NCBI GenBank assembly: GCA_001592805.2
Contig: CP051143.1
Location: 2,046,001-2,110,000, forward strand
Direction of reading: 5' to 3'
Source of the DNA: Peltaster fructicola
Lineage: Eukaryota; Ascomycota; Dothideomycetes
DNA length: 64,000 nt
The first letter of the stretch is position 1. The number at the start of each line of letters is the position of its first letter. Of the stretch, positions 23,463-34,237 are shown piece by piece. The notes below the pieces were generated by a model. It was not told where the DNA came from. It ran no database searches and saw nothing but the letters and a program-made list of their open reading frames with translations. The translations under genes and the position numbers were made by a program.

Positions 23463-25739
23463 ATGAAGCGTTGGCTCAACAAAGGACAATCTGGCAAGGC
23501 TCTTGCGGACTTCGATGAGATCGAAGCATGTATGTTGGAAATTGCGGTCGTGGACGACATCATACCTGACTTTGGGTAGTGCAAGATGCCATGCGAGGAA
23601 CTGTTATGGTTATGAATGATGGTAGGTTGCAAAAGTCTCCTGGAACCGAAAACTGACCAGCTACTTAGAATACGAACAAGCTGAAGTCGCCCTCACAGCT
23701 CGCAACACGCCTTTCCACAAGGTTCGTGAGCTATTCTGATCCTCTGTACCACACTGACGACGAGCTCAAGCTAGGTCTGGGCTGCGTATGCTTCCTCAAA
23801 GCGATCATGGGCATGCAGAAAGACGATATTGAGAAAGCTTGCAAGATATTGGCAGACGCCGAGACGACAGCATCCGAATTCCACAAGCGAGCACAAGCGG
23901 ATCGGACCACAGCACATCAGAGTGCTATCTATCCACCGGGCACAGAATACGCGCTGGCACACGCCGAATCGCAGCTGATGTACGCAGTTTGTGCAGTCTT
24001 GAACGCGAGCTTCATTGAGAGCGTCAAAGGATTGTATAAGATCAAAAAAGCTTGGGGAACACTACAGGAGATTGTGGAAGCAGAGAAGAAATATCTCAAG
24101 AGCATGGGTCACACTCCAGCATCCTTGAAGGCAGCGTCGATCAGACCATCTAGCCAAGCGTCGAGCGCTGTGGCTCCAGCTTCTGTGATATCCGCTCAGC
24201 AACCTCAGGTTGCCAACATCAACGAGAAGGTAGACGAGGACGAGGACGATGACGATTTCCAGGATGCAGAGGAGGATCTTTCAACAGCACCTGTGTCACA
24301 AAGCTACCAAGGAAATGTGCACGCGCCTTCGATAGAGAAGCTCAGTCTCAACGGGCACAGTCAAGCTCCAGTCCACAGAGCAGCTTCTGTGACTAGTGGT
24401 GTGGACGATGAGATCGACTTCCGAAACATCACCACAAACCCTGTGGATCTCTTTGTAAGTATGGTGCAGCTTACAATGACATTGACTGACAGGACAGATT
24501 CATGCTGGTGTAGGGTTGTCCTTCGGCACGATGCAACTCATCCTCTCGCTCGTACCGCCTCCTTTCGATAGCATCTTGTCCATGTTTTCGTTCAACGGCG
24601 ACCGCAAGATCGGTCTTGATATGCTTTGGGGGTCGACGCGCTTTATCGAGGACATCAACGGTGCTCTCGCCAGTTTGATTACGTTGGTCTTTCACAACGG
24701 TCCAATTGCATTCTCGAATATTATCTTCCAGAGTGCGCTGCCTAAAGACAGGCTTCAGGCATTGCTACACAACCTTCGAACGCTTTACCCTCGATCACAG
24801 ATCTGGCAGATCGAGGAAGCTATCATGCTGAGCGAGGATCGACAACTAAAGCCTGCGCTCAACACGCTCACGAGCATGGCCCTCAGTCCCTTACCGTCCA
24901 TACAGGCACTTGGCATGTTCGAGCTCGGCCTACACCACCTATATGCTCACCAGTATCCACAGTGTGCCGAGGCTTTCATGAAGCTGCTGAAGCTGAGTGA
25001 TTGGAGTCATGGTTTGTACTATTATATCGCAGCCATTGCCTACGTCGACCACTACCGAGTGGTGCTGGCTACTGATCCTGCAATGGCAAAACAACACGAA
25101 GTACAAGCTATTGAGTACTTTAACCAGGTATTGCCAAACCTTGGAAAGAAGAAGGTCCTGGGCCGGGAACTGCCCATCGAGATCTTTGTGAAGCGGAAGA
25201 TGCACAAATACCAAGCCCGTGCCAAAGAAAGAAAGATCAGCATCGTCGAAGCTGTCGGAGTATCGCCTGCGGAGGACATCATCTATTTCTGGGGTGGCTA
25301 CGATTGCATGCCTGACACGGATCTACGAGTATCGATCGAACGTCTCAGCTGGTCTGAGAACCAATCTGGCTGGGCTGGTGAAGGTGCAGACGAGAAGACT
25401 GTGCTGTCAGTTCTCAGAGCTACATGTCTTCGTGTCATGGGTCAACTCGATCAAGCGAAGACCGAGCTCGAGATGGGATGTTTCACATATACGCCACAGC
25501 AGGTCAAGGCTTCCGGACGTGATGCCGACCAGTGGGCCATCGCAACGGCACACTATGAGATGGCGGTCTGCTACTGGCGAGAAGCAGGCGGCGAGACAGG
25601 CGACAAGGCTATCTTGCAACAGTGTGCGAATGAGATCCATAAGATTGCCAAATGGGGTAGCTACGAGCTGGAAAGCACACATGGGTTGAAGGTTGCGACA
25701 GCTACGGATACACTAAAGAAGCTCGGTGTACAGGTATAG
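23463..25739 (+). CDS. IML2: Iml2/TTC39-family TPR protein (inclusion body clearance protein)
   Basis: Five exons (23463-23529, 23580-23621, 23669-23721, 23771-24454, 24498-25739) join in phase to 695 residues. The N-terminal block runs MKRWLNKGQSGKALADFDEI, then LQDAMRGTVMVMNDEYEQAE. A disordered acidic insert (DEDEDDDDFQDAEED) separates it from the conserved C-terminal part with SFGTMQLILSLVPPPFDSIL, LHNLRTLYPRSQIW and YYIAAIAYVDH. These are hallmarks of the Iml2/TTC39 family of TPR-like helical proteins. Yeast Iml2 acts at lipid droplets and mitochondria in clearing protein inclusions. The small 5' exons and introns are easily missed. Divergent from PRP40. Confidence 0.88.
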
Positions 25740-25838
25740 ATGAGGTTATAGACTGCGCCATATGCTGCTGTATATACAGTTTGAGCATAACGACAAGCGC
25801 TTATTGTAAGTGTTGAATTAAATGATACAAGGCCACAT

Positions 25839-26588
25839 TCACCATATGCCTAGCCATTTCTTCGGCGCGGGTTCGCTTGGAAGTTCTGTGACCGCCGGCA
25901 CCTCCAGCACTGCGTTGATTTCTGCAGCGTTACTGTCTGCAGTGCCCGTCTTCAAGCCTGGTCCCATCATCTCGGCATCAGTCTTCGCTGTCCACCCTCC
26001 AAACATGCCTGCCTTATCGCCAGCATCCAGGCCGTGTGCTTTGCGGTATTCTGCACGCTTCTGGACGTCGTCGACGCTTGCTTTTCGCTTCTCCATCACA
26101 TTCTCTGTGTTCCACTGCGTATGCAACCCGTAGACCTCAACATACTGTCGCAGAAATTGGTAGGGGTGCGCGAAGAACATGCTGTTCGGTGGCAACAGAT
26201 CCTTGTACGGCGTAGTATAGACGAAGTTCTGAAACCAGGTGCCGAAAACGAGAGAAAGCAGTATTCCCAGTGTGATGAATGTGTGTATCGTTCTGTTCGT
26301 CAAGAACCAATGCAAGAATGTGCCTTGCGGAGGCATCATGTGAGGATACTGCTTGGTCTTCTGTGCCTCACGAGCCGCTTCGCTGAGAGGCGCGCCATAC
26401 GTCTTTGGTTTCTGCTTGAGTCGTTGTCCATGGGAAGGAGGATTAAACCGCTCGGGTTTTTCTAACAGTCGTGGTTTTGGAGGAGAAGTCGTCGATGCTG
26501 TTCGCACAAGAGGAACTAATCGACCCTGCAGTTGTCGTGAGTGCAAGGCGAAGCTCGACGCTCCTGCGAGTGATCTGATGGCCGCCAT
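25839..26588 (-). CDS. Conserved fungal mitochondrial membrane protein of unknown function
   Basis: One exon, 249 residues. The first 35 residues look like a mitochondrial presequence (MAAIRSLAGASSFALHSRQL, rich in Arg/Ser/Ala). A conserved block PERFNPPSHGQR and YPHMMPPQGTFLHWFLTNR precedes a single transmembrane segment (about 103-122, TFITLGILLSLVFGTWFQNF). Then comes PPNSMFFAHPYQFLRQYVEVY and a polar tail ending KKWLGIW. The PPSHGQR...HWFLTNR block recurs in ascomycete mitochondrial proteins whose role I do not know. It converges on IML2 with 99 bp between stops and is divergent from TUB2 across 258 bp. Confidence 0.75.
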   Translation of the reverse strand: MAAIRSLAGASSFALHSRQLQGRLVPLVRTASTTSPPKPRLLEKPERFNPPSHGQRLKQKPKTYGAPLSEAAREAQKTKQYPHMMPPQGTFLHWFLTNRTIHTFITLGILLSLVFGTWFQNFVYTTPYKDLLPPNSMFFAHPYQFLRQYVEVYGLHTQWNTENVMEKRKASVDDVQKRAEYRKAHGLDAGDKAGMFGGWTAKTDAEMMGPGLKTGTADSNAAEINAVLEVPAVTELPSEPAPKKWLGIW

Positions 26589-26846
26589 GATGTATCATCA
26601 ATGCAGGCAGGTTGACGAGCCAATAGACAAAGACCCTTCTGGCTTGGCGCGATATTGACTAGCTTGAAGAGTGCACAGGCCCAGCCGTGGACCCGTCCTT
26701 ACCAAAACATTTGCGGTCGCCTGGAAGCACACCGACAACTTGCTCTTGACCTCTTCTCTTGCACAGCACTTCACTTTGGTCTGTACACCAGTCCTTACGA
26801 CCTCTACAACCTCGCTACTACCAACACCTCCTACTCTACCGCCAAC

Positions 26847-28426
26847 ATGCGTGAGATCGTAAGTGTTTACACCCTGCAGGCACCCCTGAACAAAATCACG
26901 CGTGCCCCGCGTCTTGAGAGAAACAGCGTACTGACAGTGTCCTTCTAGGTTCACCTTCAAACAGGCCAGTGTGTACGTATAGTGATGGAGCCGACGATGA
27001 AGAGCAAGGAGAATTGACAGTTGATAAGGGTAACCAAATTGGTGCTGCTTTCTGGCAAAACATCTCTGGCGAGCACGGACTCGATGGCTCAGGAGTGTAT
27101 GTTTACATCGAGGGTGGACGATGACATACTGAGTTGCAACAGGTACAATGGCACTTCTGACCTCCAGATGGAGCGTCTGAACGTCTACTTCAACGAGGTC
27201 AGTCAGTCAAGTGGTATTCTCGACTGCACTAACATGTCTAGGCATCCGGCGACAAGTACGTTCCTCGTGCCGTCTTGGTCGATCTCGAGCCAGGTACCAT
27301 GGATGCCGTCCGTGCTGGTCCATTTGGTCAGCTCTTCCGACCAGACAACTTCGTCTTCGGTCAGTCCGGTGCTGGAAACAACTGGGCAAAGGGTCACTAC
27401 ACCGAGGGTGCTGAGCTTGTCGACCAGGTCCTTGATGTCGTCCGACGTGAGGCTGAAGGCTGTGACTGCCTTCAGGGTTTCCAGATCACCCACTCCCTCG
27501 GTGGTGGAACTGGTGCAGGTATGGGTACGCTCCTGATCAGCAAGATTCGTGAGGAGTTCCCAGACCGCATGATGGCCACTTTCTCCGTCATGCCATCACC
27601 AAAGGTCTCCGACACTGTCGTCGAGCCATACAATGCCACCCTCTCCGTCCACCAGCTTGTCGAGAACTCCGACGAGACCTTCTGTATCGACAACGAGGCT
27701 CTCTACGACATCTGCATGCGCACACTCAAGCTTCCAAACCCAAGCTACGGAGACCTCAACCACTTGGTCTCTGCAGTCATGTCAGGCATCACCACTTGCC
27801 TGCGTTTCCCAGGTCAACTCAACAGCGATCTCCGCAAGCTTGCCGTCAACATGGTGCCATTCCCACGTCTGCACTTCTTCATGGTCGGTTTCGCCCCTCT
27901 CACCTCTCGACACTCCCACTCTTTCCGTGCACTGAGCGTTCCAGAGCTCACCCAGCAGATGTTCGACCCAAAGAACATGATGGCTGCTTCCGACTTCCGC
28001 AACGGTCGTTACCTCACCTGCTCTGCCATCTACCGTGGTAAGGTGTCCATGAAGGAGGTCGAGGACCAGGTCCGCAGCGTCCAGAACAAGAACACCGCCT
28101 ACTTCGTCGAGTGGATTCCAAACAACATCCAGACCGCACTCTGCTCTATTCCACCACGTGGCCTCAAGATGTCATCGACCTTTGTCGGTAACAGCACTGC
28201 CATCCAGGAGCTGTTCAAGCGTGTCGGAGATCAGTTCTCCGCTATGTTCCGACGCAAGGCTTTCTTGCATTGGTACACTGGTGAGGGTATGGACGAGATG
28301 GAGTTCACTGAGGCTGAGAGCAACATGAACGATCTTGTCAGTGAGTACCAGCAGTACCAGGAGGCTGAGATTGGCGACGATGAGGAGGACTACGCTGATG
28401 AGGCTCCAATTGAGGGCGAGGAGTAG
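26847..28426 (+). CDS. TUB2: Beta-tubulin
   Basis: Five exons (26847-26858, 26949-26972, 27029-27096, 27143-27197, 27242-28426) give 447 residues with exact phases. The autoregulatory MREI start, the [10 protein letters not shown] nucleotide-binding loop and the acidic C-terminal tail are present. The tiny first exons with a break after MREI are the classical filamentous ascomycete layout. Residues linked to benzimidazole sensitivity look wild-type: F in ATFSVMPSP (position 167), E in CIDNEALYD (198) and L in LRKLAVNM (240). Unusual are [15 protein letters not shown] and SVMPSP where most ascomycetes read SRGAHSFRAVTVPEL and SVVPSP. A TACT-CTAAC type branch site precedes exon 5. Confidence 0.97.
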
Positions 28427-28863
28427 ATTGCTTGTTGTCCTGAGCAGCCTGTGTGATCTGACTGGCTGCTTTACTTGAGATTGTTAATGGATGGTGCTCA
28501 GATAGCGTATAAGCACATGAAAATTGATTCGAGCGCAGAAAAGCAATCAATTGTCTACCATTTGACGATCTGTTCCGTCTGCCATGTCGTGATGCGGATC
28601 GTCCTGCTTATCCTCATTGACACGCCGCACTACCCGGGTCGTTCTCGACGTCCACCTCAACCCGATGCGACTGTAACATCTGATCTTGAACTACATTCGT
28701 ACCATGGCACACTCACATCGTCAGCACCAGCCTCTACTTGACCGCCGACGCTAGTATCGCACCAGCTTCACTCAGCAAGATACACTGCGTGTACTCTGGT
28801 CGACAGCTTGTGCCGCAATACGTCATTGGCCAAAGCAATAAAAACAGCTGCCATGGCTGAGGT
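28427..28863. other. Intergenic, promoter and unresolved first exon of MCT-like gene
   Basis: Holds the tubulin 3' end and the upstream part of the transporter gene. A possible start ATG at 28704 (MAHSHRQHQPLLDR) lies in a frame that stops shortly after. It may be a short first exon of the next gene, but no splice pair joins it cleanly. Confidence 0.4.
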
Positions 28864-30294
28864 TGCAGGAACGGCAACACGATACAGGATGACTTGCACT
28901 CGGAGCACACTTCACACAGCGACGACGAGAAGAGCGTGGCTCCTGTGCAAGCAGATGCCATTGCTGAAGATGTTGCACCCGTGCCACGACCATTGGTCCC
29001 ACGACCGCCCAATGGTGGTTATGGCTGGGTCTGCTGTGCGTGTTGCTTCTGCATCAACCTGAACACCTGGGGTGTCAACAGCACGTATGGAGTCTTCCTT
29101 GCATACTATTTGGCGAACACGGTCTTTCCTGGAGCGACAAGACTTGACTATGCCTTCGTTGGTGGCCTCTCCATAGGATCTGGTCTGGCGATATCACCAC
29201 TGGCCACGACGTGTGTCAGAATGTTCGGCACGAAGCCTACACTCATCCTAGGTATGCTACTGGAGACGGCAGCGCTCATCGGTGCTTCATTCGCGTGGAA
29301 GATTTGGCATCTGTATCTGTCACAGGGAGTGTGCTTCGGCGTGGGCATGGGATTTCTGTTCGTCGCCAGCGTTGGCATCGTGCCTCAATGGTTCACAACA
29401 CGTCGCTCGCTGGCCAACGGTATATCAGCAGCTGGCTCTGGTGTTGGCGGACTCGTATGGTCTCTTGCCACAGGGGCCATGATACCTGCCATCGGACTCG
29501 CCTGGTCATTCCGCGTCATCGGCATCGTAACATTCGCCTTCCACTGCGTCTGCATCGCACTTATCCGAGACCGCAACAAGCTTGTTGGAAGTACACAGCT
29601 GGCTTTTGATAGTCAGCTGTTGAAGCGACCAGAGTACCTGCTCCTCTGCTTCTTTGGCTTCTTCAGCTTGCTGGGGTACGTCGTGCTCATTTTCAGCGTG
29701 GCTAACTACGCCAATGCAATTGGTCTGAGTGGAGGTCAGGCCAGCATCATATCAGCTCTATTCAATCTTGGACAGGCAATCGGCAGGCCGCCGATCGGAT
29801 ATTTCAGCGACAGCATAGGCCGCATCAATATGGCAGCATTGACGACGTTCCTGTGTGCGATCTTCGTCTTCGCGATCTGGATCAATGCACACACGTACGG
29901 AGTCTTGATCTTCTATGCCATCATCGGAGGCTCGGTAGCAGGGACAATCTGGACAGTGATCGCTCCTTGCTCGGCCGAGATCGTAGGATTGAAGCATGTC
30001 CCGAGTGCGCTGAACCTCATCTGGCTCTTCATCACTTTACCGTCCATATTTTCTGAGCCGATTGCTCTCGAGATAATCTCAGGAACTGGGCAGTATATCG
30101 GAACTCAGCTGTTCGCCGGCTTTATGTACATTGCTGCTGCGCTTTGCCTGTTACTTCTGCGAGGATGGAAGATCAACGAACTGGAAATATTGGCAAACAT
30201 GAAGGAGGATCTCGACGAGACAGACGAGCTACACGCAAGGAAAACTGCCAGAAAAGGCATGTTCCTTCGGTGGTGGAAGCCAGCGAAGGTGTAA
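28864..30294 (+). CDS. Monocarboxylate-transporter-like MFS permease (Mch family), start unresolved
   Basis: The main exon encodes about 470 residues with 12 predicted membrane segments in two groups of six, separated by a charged loop (RDRNKLVGSTQLAFDSQLLK). The motif PPNGGYGWVCCACCF at the first helix is the MCT/SLC16 signature [D/E]G[G/S][W/Y]GW. YGVFLAYYL and SIGSGLAISPL follow it. The family exports or imports monocarboxylates or related acids at the plasma membrane or vacuole. The frame has no ATG before the membrane part; it opens after a stop at 28858, so a short 5' exon is expected upstream, perhaps with acceptor TTGCAG at 28870 or GCTGAG at 28863. The C-terminus ends FLRWWKPAKV. Confidence 0.82.
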   Translation, partial: CRNGNTIQDDLHSEHTSHSDDEKSVAPVQADAIAEDVAPVPRPLVPRPPNGGYGWVCCACCFCINLNTWGVNSTYGVFLAYYLANTVFPGATRLDYAFVGGLSIGSGLAISPLATTCVRMFGTKPTLILGMLLETAALIGASFAWKIWHLYLSQGVCFGVGMGFLFVASVGIVPQWFTTRRSLANGISAAGSGVGGLVWSLATGAMIPAIGLAWSFRVIGIVTFAFHCVCIALIRDRNKLVGSTQLAFDSQLLKRPEYLLLCFFGFFSLLGYVVLIFSVANYANAIGLSGGQASIISALFNLGQAIGRPPIGYFSDSIGRINMAALTTFLCAIFVFAIWINAHTYGVLIFYAIIGGSVAGTIWTVIAPCSAEIVGLKHVPSALNLIWLFITLPSIFSEPIALEIISGTGQYIGTQLFAGFMYIAAALCLLLLRGWKINELEILANMKEDLDETDELHARKTARKGMFLRWWKPAKV

Positions 30295-30910
30295 CATTGA
30301 TGCTACGCAAGCTGTACAGCTAAGAGCCCATTGTACGAGACATCTGCGCTAAGATCGTGCTAGGATCGACGCCACAGAAGTATGATTGTGAAGCCCTCTG
30401 AGCTCCTAGCAATTCAGCTCACTCGTAGGGAGTCCATATCAGACGTTAGGCACGGCGCGAGCTGAGATGGAGATGATACCTTCCGAGAGCAGTCTAGCGG
30501 CAGATGTCGAAGCATCATACTTCGTACTAGCCAGGATCAATGCGAGCGGCATAGTGACCTGCTGTCATCATTCCAACAAGGTGCACCAGGCCAAGTGCGG
30601 GCAGAAGCGCACAAAACCTGCACAAGGTCTTGGTGAGTTCTCGTGGACGAGTCGTGTCGGCTATGTTTGTGTTGCAAGAGAGGTGAGCGGCGGAAAGAGT
30701 TCTCACACGTGCGCAAACGGCAACTTCAATCCTTCGAACCTCATGCTTCTTTAAGTTCCCCTCTCTGCAGAACTCGCCTCTATTACAACAATTGTTATTG
30801 CAGTAGTCTTCTCATCTATTCATTGATTGATTGATCAAACGATTGACCGTACCGCCATTTCCAAATTTCGTAGCTCATACTTTCGAGCTCGTCGGCATCG
30901 CCACACCATC
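30295..30910. other. Intergenic promoter of second MFS gene
   Basis: About 615 bp. Near 30818-30850 the repeat-like CATTGATTGATTGATC precedes the start codon by about 70 bp. No gene is supported. Confidence 0.4.
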
Positions 30911-32760
30911 ATGGCGACCGTGGGTAAGGATGGCTACTCCAAGAGCGACGAGGTCTTACCGGCTGAGTACGATAAGAACGTTCACAGCGGAGCAATCGGT
31001 GGTGTACATCCAGACGAACTGGAAGGCCTGACGGTCTTTGAGAAGAAGTGCGTCCTGATCAACCATGAAATCGATCGCAATGGCATGGGCAGATACCAAT
31101 GGTACATCTGGACTCTTTGCGGCTTCGGCTACCTCTTGGATCTTCTCTGGGCTCAAGCTTTCGGTCTCGTGCTCTCTCCATTGGCCCAGGAGCTCAACTT
31201 GACAGGTAGAAGGCTCATGATCCTAGTAATTACAATGCTTACATCTGGGTAGATGTTGGAAATATCTCCGTATCGTTTTCTGCGGGTCTTACTGCAGGTG
31301 CTGCGTTCTGGGGCATCCTTGTCGACTTCATTGGTATGGCTTTTCACTGGGCAATTTGTAGGGTATTGACAATAACTAGGACGACAATGGGCTTTTAACT
31401 TGACCTGTCTCATTAGCGCAGCATTCGGTCTGGGTCTTGGAGGCTGCAATACTGTAAGTGACTATCTTTGTCAGAGCTCAGAGCTCACAAACTGCAGTCA
31501 GAGGCTTTCCTCGTCCTCACAGCTTTCGTCGGCTTCGGCATTGGTGGCAACATCCCCATCGACACAACCATCTGTCTGGAGTTCATCCCACAGAATCGGC
31601 GATTCCTGCTTGCTCTTCTATCGATATTCCAACCTATCGGCGTCGTGATCACTACAGCAATTGCTTATGGCTTCATTCCAAAGTACTCCTGCACACCAAA
31701 TTGGACTGCTGGCAAGGATGCCCTGCCTTCGTGCTTCACAACCGCGCCAGGCCAGGACTGCTGTGGCAAGTCGAACAACATGGGCTGGCGATACTTGATG
31801 TTCACTCTTGGAGCTATTACCCTGGGAGTATTCATCCTGCGATTCGTCGTCTTCAGATTCAAGGAGTCACCAAAGTTCCTGGTCTTCCGTGGCTTTGATA
31901 GCAAGGCCATCGGCGTGCTGGAGCACATTGCGCACACGAACGGACGTACCTGCGGTCTCACATTGGCTGACTTTGATGCGCTGACCTCTGAAGCTGAGTC
32001 GCTCAACAGTGCGACAGCTCTCATCGGTACTGGCACCAAGCAGCGCTCGCTATCTGCTTGGCAGTCAATCAAGTTTGAGCTTGGACGCTACAAGCTGCTG
32101 TTCGCAAACTTCACGATGACACGCCTCACTATTCTCGTGTGGCTGACATACATTTGCGACTTCTGGGGCTTCACTCTTGCTGGTGAGTGATCCGTAACGA
32201 GAGCAGAACTTTACTGACGCGGCCAGGTACCTTCCTGCCTACTATCCTGACGATAAAGAACGCCAATGTCTCGGTCGACCTTCTGACCAGCTACCGTGAC
32301 CTTATCGCCATCTACGCTCCAGGTATTGTTGCAGTCGTCATCGGCACAATGATGTACGGTGTTCCATCGGTCGGTCGAAAGTGGACGATGGTCATTTCAG
32401 TTGGACTCATGGGTGCATCGATCTTCATCTACAGCACTGTCAACGATCGAGCATCAAACATTGGCCTCAACATGATGGAATACTTCTTCCAAAGCATGTT
32501 CAACGCTGTGCTCTACGGCTGGACTCCTGAAGCATTCCCATCGCCAATTCGAGGCACGGCATGTGGTGTTGCGAGCTTCTGGGGTCGTCTGTTCGGTATC
32601 ATTGCACCACTGACCGTTGATGCAATTGTGCCGACCAATTCCTCGCTGGAAACCCCTCGCAGTCAACAAGATTCTTTACATTGCTGGAGGCGTAACGTTG
32701 GGTTGTGTGGTCTGGGTTTCATTGCTGCCAAACAAGCTTGTCGGCAGGCAGAGTTTCTGA
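30911..32760 (+). CDS. MFS transporter, sugar-transporter-like, with frame slip near C-terminus
   Basis: Five exons (30911-31205, 31253-31333, 31380-31453, 31498-32182, 32227-32760) encode about 556 residues with about 12 membrane segments. Features include GFGYLLDLLWAQAFGLVLSP in helix 1, a conserved FRFKESPKFLVFRGFDSKA cytosolic loop, and YGWTPEAFPSPIRGTACGV. These match the fungal SV2/sugar-type MFS group, whose substrates vary. The frame breaks between DAIVP and PLAVNKILYIAGG (about 32629-32663), where two C-runs lie. After it the normal C-terminus VVWVSLLPNKLVGRQSF resumes in another frame. An intron 32596-32662 would restore frame but would remove the conserved GIIAP helix, so I favour an indel. 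Confidence 0.85.
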
Positions 32761-33175
32761 GAGTGTGCAAGATGCAGGGACACAATTGTAGGCAGTGGTG
32801 TCCAAGTCGATCATAAGGTCTCTTGGACTGTACATATAACCTCGCCATCGACCTATGACAAAGCCAGCTTCTCGTGATTGTCATAAAGTTCTCGAGCGTA
32901 CGCTCATGTCCTGTAGCTGGACGTGAGTAGCTGTATAACTTGTCAGCGAACTGAATTGCCGTCCAAACTTGCTTAGCCATACCAGTCGTGCTGAATGTGA
33001 TTCTTCCTGCTCTTGGCGTGCCGTGCGCGTGCCATGTGCGCCATGCTATTGCGACCTGCTGCGCTATCACTGCGCTCTCCATGTGTGTCAGAGTTTGCTG
33101 CTCGTCCGGATCATCTTCTCGTGTCGGGCATATTCATCCCACTAGCTCTACCATCTCTTCAAAGCCTTAGACAGC
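32761..33175. other. Convergent intergenic region (MFS / LSM8)
   Basis: About 415 bp containing both 3' ends. No gene or repeat is visible. Confidence 0.4.
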
Positions 33176-33553
33176 TCAGACATGCTTCGTTGTGCCGATG
33201 ACCGCGCCTTTGACCTTAGTCCAGTCGATGCTATCGTCTACTTCTTCGTTGATGAGTCCACAGACAACCACATTGTCACCTCTGATGACATAAACGCCTT
33301 GTGGCTGTACCGCGGATGGCTCCTCTTCCTCTGGGCTTCTAATGATGCGCTCCTCGCAATTCTGTAGCACGAGGTTCGTGACTTGATCACAGGCGAGGAG
33401 CGTGCCGGCTAAGGTACGTCCGTCAACGGTAATGATTAGAACCTTTTCTGTGAATACACGTTAGATCGTGCACTACGCGCATTGTGTAAGCCATTGATGT
33501 GCTCATCGCAGCTTAGACTCGAACTTACTATTGAGGTAGGATTGTAGCGACAT
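33176..33553 (-). CDS. LSM8: U6 snRNA-associated Sm-like protein LSm8
   Basis: Two exons on the reverse strand (33553-33529 and 33447-33176) encode 98 residues, joined in phase across an 81-nt intron with a CTAAC branch site. The protein starts MSLQSYLNKKVLIITVDGRT, then LAGTLLACDQVTNLVLQNCE, the Sm2 motif VYVIRGDNVVVCG, and DDSIDWTKVKG. The last segment (SIDWTKVRG in relatives) separates Lsm8 from Lsm1. Lsm8 completes the nuclear Lsm2-8 ring that binds the U6 snRNA 3' end. The 25-nt first exon makes this gene easy to overlook. Confidence 0.95.
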
Positions 33554-34237
33554 TTTGACAATTCTCTGGAGTCCGCGATTCGTTCTGCGTATGTATGCTC
33601 GTAGTGGAAGAAGTGGTGTTGGCCTGACAAGTAGTCAAAATGTGCTCTGCTATGTTGAAGTTTAGAAGTCCGTGCACTGTCGACCTCACATAGCAAGCAT
33701 GTGATGAGCTTGATCAAACTTCCATAATGGCTACACACCTGCATGTGCTATCAATGGTCAGGGCATCTGTCTAGATGATGTTTGACATTACTAAGTATAT
33801 TCTGCTGTATCGAGCCCGAGACCGTCCTTAAGTACATTCTAGAGCCGAGCACTTCGTCTACAGAATAGTTCTTGAGAGCTGCACCACATTGAAACCGTAC
33901 TGTTCGTACGCAACGTAGAGATAATCTGGAGCGAGTGCGGTATGAAGGAAACTCGCAGTCAAGCAAGCATACATCGCAGGCAGATTGGACGATTGTATGA
34001 TTGGATACACAGCCATCATGCCTACATCCAACGAGCTCGAGACTTCTGACAATTGGAACTTATGCTCGAGCTTTCGTCTCCAGTTGTGTCCTGTAGCATG
34101 CCTTTGCCGAGCACATACGGTGGCGCTGACGCTGGAGCAAGCACACCGGCATTGCTGCCAAGCGCCAAGAGCAGCTTGTTCCACCGACTGCAAGCAACAG
34201 ACATGACTTGGAGATTGTTGCATTAACGTGTGGGCTT
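33554..34237. other. Intergenic region between LSM8 and MED19
   Basis: About 680 bp upstream of LSM8 and downstream of MED19. A reverse-strand open frame (33858-34241, 127 codons) is Cys-rich and unlike any family I know. It overlaps the MED19 stop and is treated as chance. Confidence 0.4.

Noticed and set aside
30818-30850. ATTG tandem-like repeat upstream of MFS gene
   Set aside because: Only three or four units; too short to call a repeat feature.
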